In this document: positions 1 through 9,589 of the stretch, in pieces
Layout of the letters: each line of letters starts with the position of its first letter
How positions within the stretch are numbered: the first letter of the stretch is position 1
Source of the DNA: Aurantibacter_A sp965215845
Lineage (GTDB): Bacteria > Bacteroidota > Bacteroidia > Flavobacteriales > Flavobacteriaceae
Assembly (NCBI GenBank): GCA_965215845.1
Contig: CBDCEL010000004.1
Span: 2,604,001 to 2,668,000, forward strand
Length of the DNA: 64,000 nt
Direction of reading: 5' to 3'
The notes under the pieces: generated by a model
What the model was told of the DNA's origin: nothing
What the model saw: the letters and a program-made list of their open reading frames with translations, nothing else
Database searches by the model: none
Translations under genes and position numbers: made by a program

Positions 1-1467
1 GGTAAAACTTCATTGCTTGACTATGTTCGTGAGGCGAATGTAATTGCGGGTGAGAGCGGTGGAATCACACAGCACATTGGTGCCTACGGAGTGCAACTCG
101 AAGATGGTCAAACGATCACCTTTTTAGATACTCCTGGTCACGAGGCATTTACGGCTATGCGGGCACGGGGCGCGCAGGTGACCGATATTGCGGTAATCGT
201 AATTGCCGCGGATGATGATATTATGCCCCAGACAAAGGAGGCTATTAGCCATGCGCAAGCGGCAGGTGTTCCGATCGTGTTTGCGATAAACAAAATAGAT
301 AGGCCGACAGCGAACCCCGATAAGATCAAGGAAGGTCTGGCCGGCATGAATCTGTTGGTTGAAGATTGGGGAGGAAAAATACAGTCCCATGATATTTCGG
401 CTAAAACAGGCGACGGCGTTAAAGAACTGCTTGAGAAAGTCTTGTTGGAAGCTGAGCTGTTGGAACTGAAGGCCAATCCTGATAAGGCGGCCTCAGGTAC
501 GGTTGTTGAAGCATTCTTGGATAAAGGGCGTGGCTATGTCTCGACCATTCTAGTCCAGAACGGAACCTTGAAAATTGGGGATTACGTTTTGGCCGGTACC
601 AATAGCGGTAAAGTGAAGGCAATGCAAGATGAGCGAGGAAAAGAAGTTCAGCAAGCGGGCCCTGCGACCCCAATTTCCATTTTAGGCTTGGACGGTGCCC
701 CACAGGCTGGTGACCGATTCAATGTAATGGAAGATGAAAGGGAGGCCAAGCAGATTGCCACCAAAAGATCACAGTTACAGCGCGAACAATCGGTGCGAAC
801 GCAACGTCATATCACATTGGATGAAATTGGAAGACGAATCGCGTTGGGAGACTTCAAAGAGTTGAATATAATTCTCAAAGGTGATGTCGACGGATCGGTC
901 GAGGCCTTGACGGATTCATTTCAAAAGTTATCGACCGATGAGATTCAGGTCAACATCATCCACAAAGGTGTCGGGGCTATAACAGAATCCGATGTTTTGC
1001 TGGCATCCGCATCGGATGCAATTGTAATCGGATTCAACGTACGACCTATGGGCAATGCCAGGGATATAGCCGACAAGGAGGAAATCGATATTAGAATGTA
1101 CTCGATTATCTATGATGCCATCAACGACCTAAAGGATGCCATGGAGGGAATGCTTTCCCCCGAGATCAAAGAGGAGATTACCGGAAATGCGGAGATTCGC
1201 GAAACCTTCAAAATTTCAAAAGTCGGAACTATTGCTGGATGCATGGTGACTACCGGCAAGATATTCAGAAACTCGGGTATTCGATTGATTCGAGATGGAG
1301 TCGTTGTGTACACGGGTGAGTTGGCATCTTTGAAACGTTTCAAAGATGATGTTAAAGAAGTTGCCAAGGGTTATGATTGCGGATTGCAGATTAAAAACTA
1401 CAATGACATTAAAGAAGGCGACATTGTTGAGGCGTTTGAAGAAGTTGCGGTCAAAAAGACCCTATAA
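1..1467 (+). CDS. infB: Translation initiation factor IF-2, 3' part
   Basis: IF-2 is the GTPase that brings initiator fMet-tRNA to the ribosomal P site. The frame is open from base 1, which lies inside the P-loop (GKTS), so the N-terminal region and the start lie outside the window. Visible are the G3 motif DTPGHE (127-144), the G4 motif NKID (289-300), then beta-barrel domain II, the IF2-specific domain III and the C-terminal fMet-tRNA-binding domain, ending at TAA 1465-1467. The order and length of the visible half fit bacterial IF2. A bidirectional hairpin terminator follows. Identification is secure; only the 5' truncation by the window edge is unusual. Confidence 0.97.
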   Translation, partial: GKTSLLDYVREANVIAGESGGITQHIGAYGVQLEDGQTITFLDTPGHEAFTAMRARGAQVTDIAVIVIAADDDIMPQTKEAISHAQAAGVPIVFAINKIDRPTANPDKIKEGLAGMNLLVEDWGGKIQSHDISAKTGDGVKELLEKVLLEAELLELKANPDKAASGTVVEAFLDKGRGYVSTILVQNGTLKIGDYVLAGTNSGKVKAMQDERGKEVQQAGPATPISILGLDGAPQAGDRFNVMEDEREAKQIATKRSQLQREQSVRTQRHITLDEIGRRIALGDFKELNIILKGDVDGSVEALTDSFQKLSTDEIQVNIIHKGVGAITESDVLLASASDAIVIGFNVRPMGNARDIADKEEIDIRMYSIIYDAINDLKDAMEGMLSPEIKEEITGNAEIRETFKISKVGTIAGCMVTTGKIFRNSGIRLIRDGVVVYTGELASLKRFKDDVKEVAKGYDCGLQIKNYNDIKEGDIVEAFEEVAVKKTL

Positions 1468-1486
1468 ACTGTAATAGATCAGAGTT

Positions 1487-1517
1487 AAAAAAATCGTCTT
1501 ATTTAGACGATTTTTTT
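1487..1517. terminator. Bidirectional terminator between infB and the SPOR gene
   Basis: A 13-bp perfect stem (1487-1499 with 1505-1517) encloses a 5-base loop and carries A7 on one side and T7 on the other. It can end transcription of infB on the plus strand and of the convergent gene on the minus strand. The hairpin overlaps the last codons and stop of the minus-strand gene. Confidence 0.85.
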
Positions 1518-1870
1518 GGTTTTAACAGCATCGCGTCAGGGTATTTGGCCCGTACCTTAAGAAACTTCCGTTCGGCATCCAGTTTATTTTTGAAACGCCC
1601 CACACGAACTCTGTAAGTAGGGGAGTCAAAATCTATTTTAGAGGCTAGGTTCGGGAAATCTATTTCGACCTCGGATTTGATTCGCTGCGCCTTTGCAAAA
1701 GAACCAAAACCGACTTGAATTCGATAATAATCCGAATCTCCCTGGGCCGTTTTATAGAGTTCCAATAGCTTGTCTATTTTTTCATCCTGCTCAATATTGA
1801 TATTGCCCTGTTGGGCAAATGAACAAGTAACCGTACCTACAAGAATCATTATCGTTATCAGTGTTTTCAT
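1499..1870 (-). CDS. Secreted SPOR-domain protein
   Basis: A 123-residue protein with an N-terminal signal peptide (MKTLITIMILVGTVTCSFA) and a C-terminal SPOR repeat: YYRIQVGFGSF, then YRVRVGRFKNK about 40 residues later. SPOR domains bind denuded septal peptidoglycan, so a periplasmic, cell-envelope role is inferred. An upstream in-frame ATG at 1942 exists, but the ATG at 1868-1870 gives a proper signal peptide and was chosen. The gene converges on infB and its 3' end lies inside the shared terminator. The basic tail KPKKSSK is partly encoded by the terminator stem. The partner and exact function are unknown. Confidence 0.85.
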   Translation of the reverse strand: MKTLITIMILVGTVTCSFAQQGNINIEQDEKIDKLLELYKTAQGDSDYYRIQVGFGSFAKAQRIKSEVEIDFPNLASKIDFDSPTYRVRVGRFKNKLDAERKFLKVRAKYPDAMLLKPKKSSK

Positions 1871-2010
1871 GTGTGCTATTCTCTTGATTTTTAATCCCTT
1901 GAACAAAGGTAAATTTTTCAAAATCAATCCAAACAAAACCATCTTATTTAGAACAATTATAAATTAGAAATTATCAATACGTTAACATTTTCAAAATAAA
2001 GTCTATGTCG

Positions 2011-2018
2011 TACTTTTG
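2011..2018 (+). promoter_or_regulatory. Candidate -7 box for the respiratory operon
   Basis: TACTTTTG matches the Bacteroidetes -7 consensus TAnnTTTG and lies about 85 bases before the actA start, within the 233-base divergent gap between the SPOR gene and actA. No clear TTTG -33 box stands 17-23 bases upstream, so the assignment is moderate. Confidence 0.45.
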
Positions 2019-2103
2019 CCTTCGATTTAAGGGTGATAGTTCGGGCCTTTAGCCTAGTATTACGAATTATCGTGCCAGGATTCCGAAAGCAACATAACCA
2101 AGC

Positions 2104-3483
2104 ATGAAAAAGGTTCTAGACCGAGATCGATTTTCAAAAGTTTTCAGTATCACTACAGTAGTTTTCCTACTTTTTTCCTTATCACTTTTAGCACAAGAAG
2201 AAGCAGCCGTTGAGGTGGTCGAAGAGGCCGCTGAAGAAGTTGCGGCAGCGGGTGGAGGAGACCCGGTCAAAGGTAAACAACTCTTTAATCAAAATTGTGC
2301 CGCCTGCCATGCACTAGATCGCAAGATGACGGGCCCGGCACTTGCCAATGTAGAGGCAAGACTGGCCGAGGATGAAGGTTTGGATAAGGAATGGCTCAGT
2401 CAATGGATAAAGAACAGTCCGGGCATGATCGCTGATGGCGATGCCTATGCCACTAAAATTTATGCGGAGTACAACCAAGCGGCAATGACCGCTTTCCCTA
2501 CCTTGAGCGATCAAGATATCGACGATATTTTGGCCTATACGGCGGCGCCTCCACCAGCAGCGACTGTTGCGGCAGCCCCGGCGGGTGATGGAGGAGAATC
2601 GGGTGGAGCAGGGTCTGGAATTTCGAAGAAAGCCATACTCGGAGCACTGGCACTCGTCTTCGGGCTATTGGTCATAATGTTGTTCTTGGTGAACAAGACC
2701 TTGCGAAGAATTGCCGAGGCCAATGGCGTCAAGTTGGATGAGGAAAGAGAAAAAAGATTACCTCTATGGAAGGCCTTTGCCAAGAACCAATTTTTAGTTT
2801 TGGTAACCGCCATATTCCTGCTTTTGGCGAGTGGATACTTCGCCTATGGTTGGATGATGCAGATCGGGGTAGACCAAGGTTATGCCCCCGTTCAACCGAT
2901 ACATTTTTCGCACAAGGTGCATGCCGGTGACAACAAGGTCGAATGTAAATACTGTCATTCCTCCGCACGGGTTTCGAAGACTTCAGGTATTCCCTCGCTC
3001 AATGTTTGTATGAACTGCCATAAATCCATTTATGAGTACAAGGGCAATCCCGAGGGGCCAAGCAAAGAAGATTTGGCAAGCGGGTATACCAACGAATTTT
3101 ATACGGGTGAAATCAAGAAACTTTATAAGGCCGTGGGCTGGGACGAAGAGAATCAAAGCTATACCGGGGAGAGCCAACCAGTGGAATGGGTTCGTGTTCA
3201 TAACCTTCCCGATTTTGCTTATTTCAATCATTCACAGCATGTTACGGTAGCAGGTATCGAGTGTCAGACTTGTCACGGACCTGTCGAGGAAATGGAAATC
3301 GTAGAGCAATATTCTCCGTTGACGATGGGTTGGTGTATCAATTGTCACCGTGAGACCAATGTAAATATTGCCGACAATGCTTATTATGATAAGATTCATA
3401 AAGAGCTATCAAAGAAATATGGGGTTGATAATTTGACAGCGGCTCAGATGGGTGGATTGGAATGTGGAAAATGTCATTATTGA
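2104..3483 (+). CDS. actA: ACIII subunit ActA, multiheme cytochrome c
   Basis: Heme-bearing subunit of alternative complex III, the quinol:cytochrome c oxidoreductase that replaces cytochrome bc1. It has a signal or anchor segment (about residues 15-30), an Ala/Glu-rich linker, a class-I-like monoheme domain with CAACH at 65-69, a transmembrane helix at about 178-196, a second helix at about 228-250, then five CxxCH motifs: 281-285, 302-306, 387-391, 411-415 and 454-458, the last two residues from the C-terminus. The five-heme part is the usual ActA core. The sixth heme sits in the N-terminal domain ahead of the membrane helices. First gene of an eight-gene operon. It likely passes electrons from the iron-sulfur subunit toward ActE and the oxidase. 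Confidence 0.93.
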   Translation: MKKVLDRDRFSKVFSITTVVFLLFSLSLLAQEEAAVEVVEEAAEEVAAAGGGDPVKGKQLFNQNCAACHALDRKMTGPALANVEARLAEDEGLDKEWLSQWIKNSPGMIADGDAYATKIYAEYNQAAMTAFPTLSDQDIDDILAYTAAPPPAATVAAAPAGDGGESGGAGSGISKKAILGALALVFGLLVIMLFLVNKTLRRIAEANGVKLDEEREKRLPLWKAFAKNQFLVLVTAIFLLLASGYFAYGWMMQIGVDQGYAPVQPIHFSHKVHAGDNKVECKYCHSSARVSKTSGIPSLNVCMNCHKSIYEYKGNPEGPSKEDLASGYTNEFYTGEIKKLYKAVGWDEENQSYTGESQPVEWVRVHNLPDFAYFNHSQHVTVAGIECQTCHGPVEEMEIVEQYSPLTMGWCINCHRETNVNIADNAYYDKIHKELSKKYGVDNLTAAQMGGLECGKCHY

Positions 3484-3516
3484 TCGAGAAACAAGCAGCT
3501 AATTACAGAAATACGT

Positions 3517-6500
3517 ATGGCATCAAACAAGAAATATTGGAAGAACGCGGCAGAACTAGATCCGAACGATTCCATTGTTGAGACGCTAAGACAAAACGAA
3601 TTTGTTGAGAAAATACCAGTGGACGAGTTTTTGGGTGACCAAGATACACTGTCGTCTACCAGTACCAACCGTCGGGATTTTCTCAAGTACGTCGGGTTCA
3701 GTACTGCTGCGGCATCCTTGGCCGCATGTGAAGGTCCGGTCATAAAATCTATTCCTTACGTAGTACAACCTGAGACCATTGTTCCTGGAGTCGCTAATTA
3801 CTACGCGACGACGATAGCCGATGGATTTGATTTTGCAAGTATTCTAGTAAAGACCCGTGAGGGTCGCCCCATAAAAATAGAGAACAACGACGAGGCGAAG
3901 GTTTTGGGCGCCGGTAATGCAAGGGTTCAAGCCTCGGTTTTGTCGCTTTATGACAGTACGAGATTACAGGGTCCATTGGCGGCCGGTGAACCCGTGGAAT
4001 GGGATACCTTGGATGCTGCCGTAAAAGCAAAGCTCGGAACCCTTAAAAATAGCGGTAAGCAAATCGCTTTATTGACCCAGACATATGCGAGTCCTTCGAC
4101 CGATCGGTTGATTGCCGAATTCAAGGAAGCTTTCGGAAACGTTAATCACGTTACCTATGACGCAGTATCTCAAGATGCTGCGCTTTCGGCCTATGAGGCG
4201 AAGTATGGAGAACGCGCCCTGGCCGACTATGATTTTCAAAAGGCGAATGTCATTATTTCGTTTGGAGCCGATTTCTTGGGAGATTGGCAAGGTGGCGGGT
4301 ATGATTCTGGCTATGCCAAAGGACGGGTTCCGAAAAACGGAAAAATGTCGAAACACCTACAGTTTGAGGCCAATATGTCTTTGACCGGTGCCAATGCCGA
4401 TAGGCGCGTTCCCTTGACACCCTCGCAACAAATGATTGCCCTGGCGAAATTGTATGCCAAATTGAACGGCACTTCCGCAGGTGGGGAACTTCCCGAAAAT
4501 GTGGAAAAAACAATTGATGACGCCGTAGCCTTGATTCGAAAGGATATGGGTGGATCTGTTGTGGTTTCAGGAATCAATGACGTCAATGTACAAACCGTTG
4601 TGCTGGCCATCAATGAACTGTTGGGCAGTAAGGCCTTTGATCCGCAGTCCCCTAAATATATACGTCAAGGAAACACAAAAGCCTTGTCTAACTTGATTTC
4701 GGCAATGAAAGCTGGGAGTGTGGGTGCCTTGATAATGGATGGTGTCAACCCCATGTATACCTTGCCGAACGCTTCAGATTTTAAGGAAGGTGTTGAAAAA
4801 GTAGACTTGTCGGTGACATTTTCAACCAATTGGAACGAAACGACCGAAATAACGAATTATACCGCTGCCTCAAATCACTATTTGGAGTCTTGGGGCGATG
4901 CTCAATTGAAAAAAGGGCACTATAGTTTGATGCAGCCCACCATTCGCGAATTGTTCGATACGAGACAGTTTCAAGGGGCCCTCTTACAATGGATGGGCAA
5001 TGACAAAAGCTATTACGATTATATAAAGGAAACTTGGGGCACCTTTGTTTTGGGAGGAAGTGATTGGAGCAAAGCCTTGCAAGACGGTGTTTTTGTTCCG
5101 GCGGATGCAATGGCAATGAACGCCACTAATGATGAAGAAGGTGATGCCGACCCGGTGATGACAGTTGCGCCGAATGCTGATAAAGAATCCGGGACCGATA
5201 CCGATACCGAAAGTGCTGCCGATGAGGCCACCACAATATCAATTGCTTCAGCGGTTCAAAGTTTGGCCGGTGCCAATATGGCGGGCATGGAACTGCAATT
5301 GTACTCGAAAGTGGGCATGGGCGATGGGCGTCAAGCAGGAAACCCATGGTTGCAAGAATTTCCAGACCCTATTTCAAGGGTGACTTGGGACAACTACGTT
5401 ACCGTTTCAAAAGCAGATGCCGATAAGTTGGGAATGGTCAATGAGAATGTGGCCAATGGCGCCTTGGACGGCAGCTATGCCAAACTCACCGTGAACGGGG
5501 TGACGGTCGATAGAGTGCCTGTTATCATACAACCCGGACAAGCGACCGGCTCGGTTGGACTTTCCTTTGGATATGGTAGGGAAGTGGGCATGAAGTCTGA
5601 AATGAAGACTGGGGTCAATGCCTATAATCTTTACCAAGATTTCAATAATGTGCAGTCGGTCACGGTCGAAAAGTCCTCAGGTAATCATGAATTTGCCTGT
5701 GTACAATTGCACAATACCCTAATGGGTAGGGGCGATATCATCAAAGAGACTACTTTGGAGATTTTCAATACCAAGGATCATTCCGAATGGAATGCGATTC
5801 CGGTGGTGTCCAAAAACCATATTGAGACTCCGGTAACCTCTCCCGAGGTTGACTTGTGGGAAAGTTTTGATCGATCTATCGGTCATCACTTCAATCTTTC
5901 CATTGATTTGAACGCCTGTACCGGATGCGGGGCCTGCGTAATTGCTTGCCATGCAGAAAACAATGTTCCCGTTGTAGGTAAAGAGGAAGTAAGAAAGTCA
6001 AGGGACATGCACTGGTTGCGTATCGACAGATATTATTCGTCTGAGGATAGCTTCGAAGGGGACAATGTCAAAAAGGACGAACTCGACGGACTTTGGGGTG
6101 AAAAAGGTTCACTAGGCGGTTTTGGCGAAATGGAAGAACCCACCGCCAACCCACAGGTTGCCTTTCAGCCGGTAATGTGCCAGCATTGTAATCACGCTCC
6201 CTGTGAAACGGTATGTCCGGTGGCGGCCACTTCACACGGGCGTCAGGGCCAAAACCACATGGCCTATAACCGATGTGTCGGTACAAGATACTGTGCGAAC
6301 AACTGCCCTTACAAGGTTCGAAGATTCAACTGGTTCCTCTACAATAATAATGATGAATTCAATTACTATATGAACAATGACTTGGGCAAGATGGTTATCA
6401 ATCCTGATGTCAATGTTCGCTCACGGGGTGTAATGGAAAAATGTTCTATGTGCATTCAGATGACACAAAAGACAATATTGGATGCCAAACGTGAGGGTAG

Positions 6501-6702
6501 GGAAGTCGAAGATGGAGAGTTCAAAACGGCTTGTTCGGCTGCCTGTAGTAGTGGAGCTCTGGTTTTTGGGGATGTGAACGATGAGAACAGTGAAGTTTCC
6601 GAATTGAAGAAGAGTAACCGTATGTACCACTTGCTTGAAAGTGTGGGTACAAAACCAAATGTATTCTATCACGTCAAAGTAAGGAATACGAACGAAGCAT
6701 AA
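3517..6702 (+). CDS. actB: ACIII subunit ActB, molybdopterin-like/iron-sulfur protein
   Basis: Large extracytoplasmic subunit of ACIII (1061 residues). The N-terminus carries a Tat-type motif, RRDFLK at about 53-58, followed by a hydrophobic stretch and a Cys (AAC) that could be lipidated. The long middle part resembles molybdopterin oxidoreductases; in studied ACIII this domain lacks the cofactor. The C-terminal part is a ferredoxin-like domain with four cysteine clusters: CTGCGACVIAC starting at residue 801, then CQHCNHAPCETVC, CVGTRYCANNC and CSMC...CSAAC. An acidic low-complexity insert (about 535-575, rich in D, T and E) separates parts of the first domain. In some other ACIII these two halves are separate proteins; here they are one chain, as usual in Bacteroidota. 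Spacing to actA is 33 bases. Confidence 0.93.
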   Translation: MASNKKYWKNAAELDPNDSIVETLRQNEFVEKIPVDEFLGDQDTLSSTSTNRRDFLKYVGFSTAAASLAACEGPVIKSIPYVVQPETIVPGVANYYATTIADGFDFASILVKTREGRPIKIENNDEAKVLGAGNARVQASVLSLYDSTRLQGPLAAGEPVEWDTLDAAVKAKLGTLKNSGKQIALLTQTYASPSTDRLIAEFKEAFGNVNHVTYDAVSQDAALSAYEAKYGERALADYDFQKANVIISFGADFLGDWQGGGYDSGYAKGRVPKNGKMSKHLQFEANMSLTGANADRRVPLTPSQQMIALAKLYAKLNGTSAGGELPENVEKTIDDAVALIRKDMGGSVVVSGINDVNVQTVVLAINELLGSKAFDPQSPKYIRQGNTKALSNLISAMKAGSVGALIMDGVNPMYTLPNASDFKEGVEKVDLSVTFSTNWNETTEITNYTAASNHYLESWGDAQLKKGHYSLMQPTIRELFDTRQFQGALLQWMGNDKSYYDYIKETWGTFVLGGSDWSKALQDGVFVPADAMAMNATNDEEGDADPVMTVAPNADKESGTDTDTESAADEATTISIASAVQSLAGANMAGMELQLYSKVGMGDGRQAGNPWLQEFPDPISRVTWDNYVTVSKADADKLGMVNENVANGALDGSYAKLTVNGVTVDRVPVIIQPGQATGSVGLSFGYGREVGMKSEMKTGVNAYNLYQDFNNVQSVTVEKSSGNHEFACVQLHNTLMGRGDIIKETTLEIFNTKDHSEWNAIPVVSKNHIETPVTSPEVDLWESFDRSIGHHFNLSIDLNACTGCGACVIACHAENNVPVVGKEEVRKSRDMHWLRIDRYYSSEDSFEGDNVKKDELDGLWGEKGSLGGFGEMEEPTANPQVAFQPVMCQHCNHAPCETVCPVAATSHGRQGQNHMAYNRCVGTRYCANNCPYKVRRFNWFLYNNNDEFNYYMNNDLGKMVINPDVNVRSRGVMEKCSMCIQMTQKTILDAKREGREVEDGEFKTACSAACSSGALVFGDVNDENSEVSELKKSNRMYHLLESVGTKPNVFYHVKVRNTNEA

Positions 6703-6737
6703 TCTAAGGAATAAGCATAGTAACTATAAAATAAATT

Positions 6738-8477
6738 ATGGCGTCGCATTACGAAGCACCTATACGCAAACCGCTGGTACTTGGAGACAAAGGATACCAT
6801 GATGTGTCTGTTGACATCGCACGTCCGGTCGAAGGTAAGGCCAACAAGCATTGGTGGATTGTTTTCTCCATAGCCCTGGCGGCATTTCTTTGGGGTGTCG
6901 GCTGTATCATATACACGATTTCCACAGGTATCGGTACTTGGGGTTTGAACAAGACGGTAGGTTGGGCCTGGGACATCACCAACTTCGTTTGGTGGGTAGG
7001 TATTGGTCACGCAGGAACCCTGATTTCGGCGGTATTGCTTCTCTTTAGACAAAAATGGAGAATGGCAATTAACCGTTCGGCGGAGGCGATGACCATATTT
7101 TCGGTAATTCAAGCGGGGCTATTTCCCGTAATACATATGGGCCGACCATGGTTGGGGTATTGGGTCTTACCAATACCAAACCAATTTGGGTCTTTATGGG
7201 TCAACTTCAATTCTCCGCTTTTGTGGGACGTTTTTGCGATATCGACTTATTTATCGGTTTCCTTGGTTTTTTGGTGGACGGGGCTACTCCCTGATTTTGC
7301 GATGATCCGTGATAGGGCGGTAAAACCCTTTCAAAAGAAAATATATAGCCTGTTAAGTTTTGGTTGGACAGGTCGAGCCAAAGACTGGCAACGTTTCGAA
7401 GAAGTGTCCTTGGTGCTTGCAGGTCTGGCGACTCCACTGGTACTTTCGGTACATACGATTGTATCGTTTGACTTTGCCACCTCGGTTATTCCCGGTTGGC
7501 ATACCACGATATTTCCGCCCTACTTTGTTGCCGGTGCGATTTTTTCGGGCTTTGCAATGGTGCAGACATTACTCATCATCATGAGAAAGGTATGTAATCT
7601 TGAAGCCTATATCACGGTACAGCATATCGAGTTGATGAACATTGTAATCATGATTACAGGCTCAATTGTGGGTTGTGCCTATATTACTGAATTGTTCATG
7701 GCTTGGTATTCAGGTGTCGAGTATGAGCAATATGCATTTTTGAACCGGGCGACCGGGCCTTATTGGTGGGCCTATTGGGCGATGATGACCTGTAACGTTT
7801 TCTCCCCACAGTTCATGTGGTTCAAAAAGTTGCGTACCAGCATCATGTTCTCATTCTTCATTTCGATAATTGTAAACATCGGAATGTGGTTTGAGCGTTT
7901 CGTGATCATCGTCACCTCGCTGCATCGCGATTATCTACCGTCTTCGTGGACGATGTTCTCACCTACCTATGTCGATATCGGAATCTTTATCGGAACTATA
8001 GGATTCTTCTTCGTATTGTTCTTGTTGTACGCGAGAACATTCCCTGTAATTGCGCAGGCAGAGGTAAAATCGATTTTGAAGTCCTCAGGAGAACGCTATA
8101 AAAAGCTCCGTGATGCCGGCAAACCACTTTATGAAGTCAAAAAAGGAGGCAAGATAGTTGAAGCAAAGTCCAATGAAAGTTCCGTTGATAAAGTGGAGAC
8201 AGACACCAGCGATAAGTCAGGGTTAGCCGATTTATTGGATTCTATAGGCACATTCGACGCATCAAAAGATATTGCCGATGATCTTAAGAAGGTGAAGGGC
8301 ATTGGACCACAAATGGAAAAAACATTGAATGAAATTGGAATTTTCACATTCGCACAGGTAAGCAGAATGACGAAGAAAGAGTACGATTTATTGGATTCCA
8401 TCACAGAATCATTTCCTGGCAGGGCACAACGTGATGATTGGGCAGGTCAGGCCAAAAGATTAAACGATAAGAAGTAG
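6738..8477 (+). CDS. actC: ACIII subunit ActC (NrfD family) with C-terminal helix-hairpin-helix extension
   Basis: Polytopic NrfD/PsrC-family subunit that forms a quinol site and interacts with ActB. Residues up to about 460 hold the membrane helices; GIGHAGTLISAVL is the conserved quinol-site helix motif. The protein continues for about 105 more residues as a charged linker and a soluble domain with KGIGPQ at 520-525 and FPGRAQRDDWAGQAKRL near the end. That tail resembles the helix-hairpin-helix module found at the C-terminus of some NuoE and ribosomal protein L21 sequences. The extension is in frame with no break. It lies on the cytoplasmic side if the C-terminus does. ATG at 6738 follows actB by 35 bases; actD begins 2 bases after the stop. 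Confidence 0.92.
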   Translation: MASHYEAPIRKPLVLGDKGYHDVSVDIARPVEGKANKHWWIVFSIALAAFLWGVGCIIYTISTGIGTWGLNKTVGWAWDITNFVWWVGIGHAGTLISAVLLLFRQKWRMAINRSAEAMTIFSVIQAGLFPVIHMGRPWLGYWVLPIPNQFGSLWVNFNSPLLWDVFAISTYLSVSLVFWWTGLLPDFAMIRDRAVKPFQKKIYSLLSFGWTGRAKDWQRFEEVSLVLAGLATPLVLSVHTIVSFDFATSVIPGWHTTIFPPYFVAGAIFSGFAMVQTLLIIMRKVCNLEAYITVQHIELMNIVIMITGSIVGCAYITELFMAWYSGVEYEQYAFLNRATGPYWWAYWAMMTCNVFSPQFMWFKKLRTSIMFSFFISIIVNIGMWFERFVIIVTSLHRDYLPSSWTMFSPTYVDIGIFIGTIGFFFVLFLLYARTFPVIAQAEVKSILKSSGERYKKLRDAGKPLYEVKKGGKIVEAKSNESSVDKVETDTSDKSGLADLLDSIGTFDASKDIADDLKKVKGIGPQMEKTLNEIGIFTFAQVSRMTKKEYDLLDSITESFPGRAQRDDWAGQAKRLNDKK

Positions 8478-8479
8478 AT

Positions 8480-9010
8480 ATGGCATCTAAAGTTATACAA
8501 GCTTATTACGACGATGACGACGTGCTGATGCATGCCGTTAAAAAGATCAAGTCGGCCAAGCACCATATTGAGGAGATCTATTGCCCATTTCCAGTCCACG
8601 GATTGGACAAAGCGATGGGATTGGCACCTACCCGTATTGCCATTACCTCTTTTATGTATGGATGTTTAGGCCTAGGGGTAGCCATCTGGATGATGAACCA
8701 TATCATGATTAGTGATTGGCCACAGGATATTGGCGGAAAACCTAGTTTCAGTTATATTGAGAACATGCCGGCCTTTGTGCCCATTATGTTTGAAATGACC
8801 GTATTTTTTGCGGCTCACTTGATGGTCATCACCTTTTACATGAGAAGCAAGTTATGGCCATTCAAGAAAGCCGAGAACCCAGATGTGCGTACCACTGACG
8901 ATCATTTTGTGATGGAGATCGAGGTTCACGGCAATGAAAAAGAATTAAAGGACTTACTGTTGGATACAGGGGCCGTTGAAATCAGTATGACAGAGAAAAA
9001 CCTTCATTGA
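8480..9010 (+). CDS. actD: ACIII subunit ActD (DUF3341)
   Basis: A 176-residue membrane protein of the DUF3341 family, the ActD subunit of alternative complex III. Two hydrophobic segments (about residues 53-77 and 92-117) are flanked by soluble ends. The N-terminal half contains the family sequence around YCPFPVHGLDKAMGL. It packs against ActC in known complexes; no catalytic residues are known. Spacing is 2 bases after actC and 1 base before actE, so the three genes are probably translationally coupled. Confidence 0.92.
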   Translation: MASKVIQAYYDDDDVLMHAVKKIKSAKHHIEEIYCPFPVHGLDKAMGLAPTRIAITSFMYGCLGLGVAIWMMNHIMISDWPQDIGGKPSFSYIENMPAFVPIMFEMTVFFAAHLMVITFYMRSKLWPFKKAENPDVRTTDDHFVMEIEVHGNEKELKDLLLDTGAVEISMTEKNLH

Positions 9011-9011
9011 T

Positions 9012-9572
9012 ATGAATAGTTTTGGCAAAATAATAATGGCGTTTGGTCTGATTTGGATGATTTCGGCATGCAAGAGCGATAATGCACCGAACGTTCAATA
9101 CATGCCCAATATGCAGTATCCGGTAGGTTATGAAACCTATAGCGAGGTAGACTTCTTGCCAAACAAGCAAGAGGCGATGATGCCTCCGGCAAATACGATT
9201 CCACGTGGTTGGTTGCCCTATGGTAATGAAAATACACCTGAGGGCAAAGAGTTGTCAAGACTTTTGTCAAGCCCCTTGGATTCAATGAATTTGGAAGCAA
9301 ACCTTGAGGCGGGAGCTGAATTATATGCGATTTATTGTGCAGTTTGCCATGGTCCAAAAGGCGATGGTCAAGGTACGCTGGTAAAGCGTGAAAAAATCTT
9401 GGGGGTACCCAGTTATGCCGACGCAGCTAGAAATATTACGGTGGGCACAAGTTTTCACACCGTTCAATATGGCTTGAATTCAATGGGTTCTTATGCGGCG
9501 CAAATGAATACCGAAGAAATGTGGCAAGTTTCGGAATACGTGATGAAACTGAAACAAGATTTAACAAAATAA
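9012..9572 (+). CDS. actE: ACIII subunit ActE, monoheme cytochrome c lipoprotein
   Basis: Monoheme cytochrome c of alternative complex III. The N-terminus is a lipoprotein signal ending in ISAC, with Cys20 as the lipidated residue. The heme motif CAVCH is at 109-113, followed by GPKGDGQG and a Met-rich region (GLNSMGSYAAQM) that supplies the distal Met. Length (186) fits the family. It is expected to carry electrons between ActA and the terminal oxidase on the periplasmic face. ATG at 9012 starts one base after the actD stop. Confidence 0.92.
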   Translation: MNSFGKIIMAFGLIWMISACKSDNAPNVQYMPNMQYPVGYETYSEVDFLPNKQEAMMPPANTIPRGWLPYGNENTPEGKELSRLLSSPLDSMNLEANLEAGAELYAIYCAVCHGPKGDGQGTLVKREKILGVPSYADAARNITVGTSFHTVQYGLNSMGSYAAQMNTEEMWQVSEYVMKLKQDLTK

Positions 9573-9589
9573 GACATTAGCATACCGAT

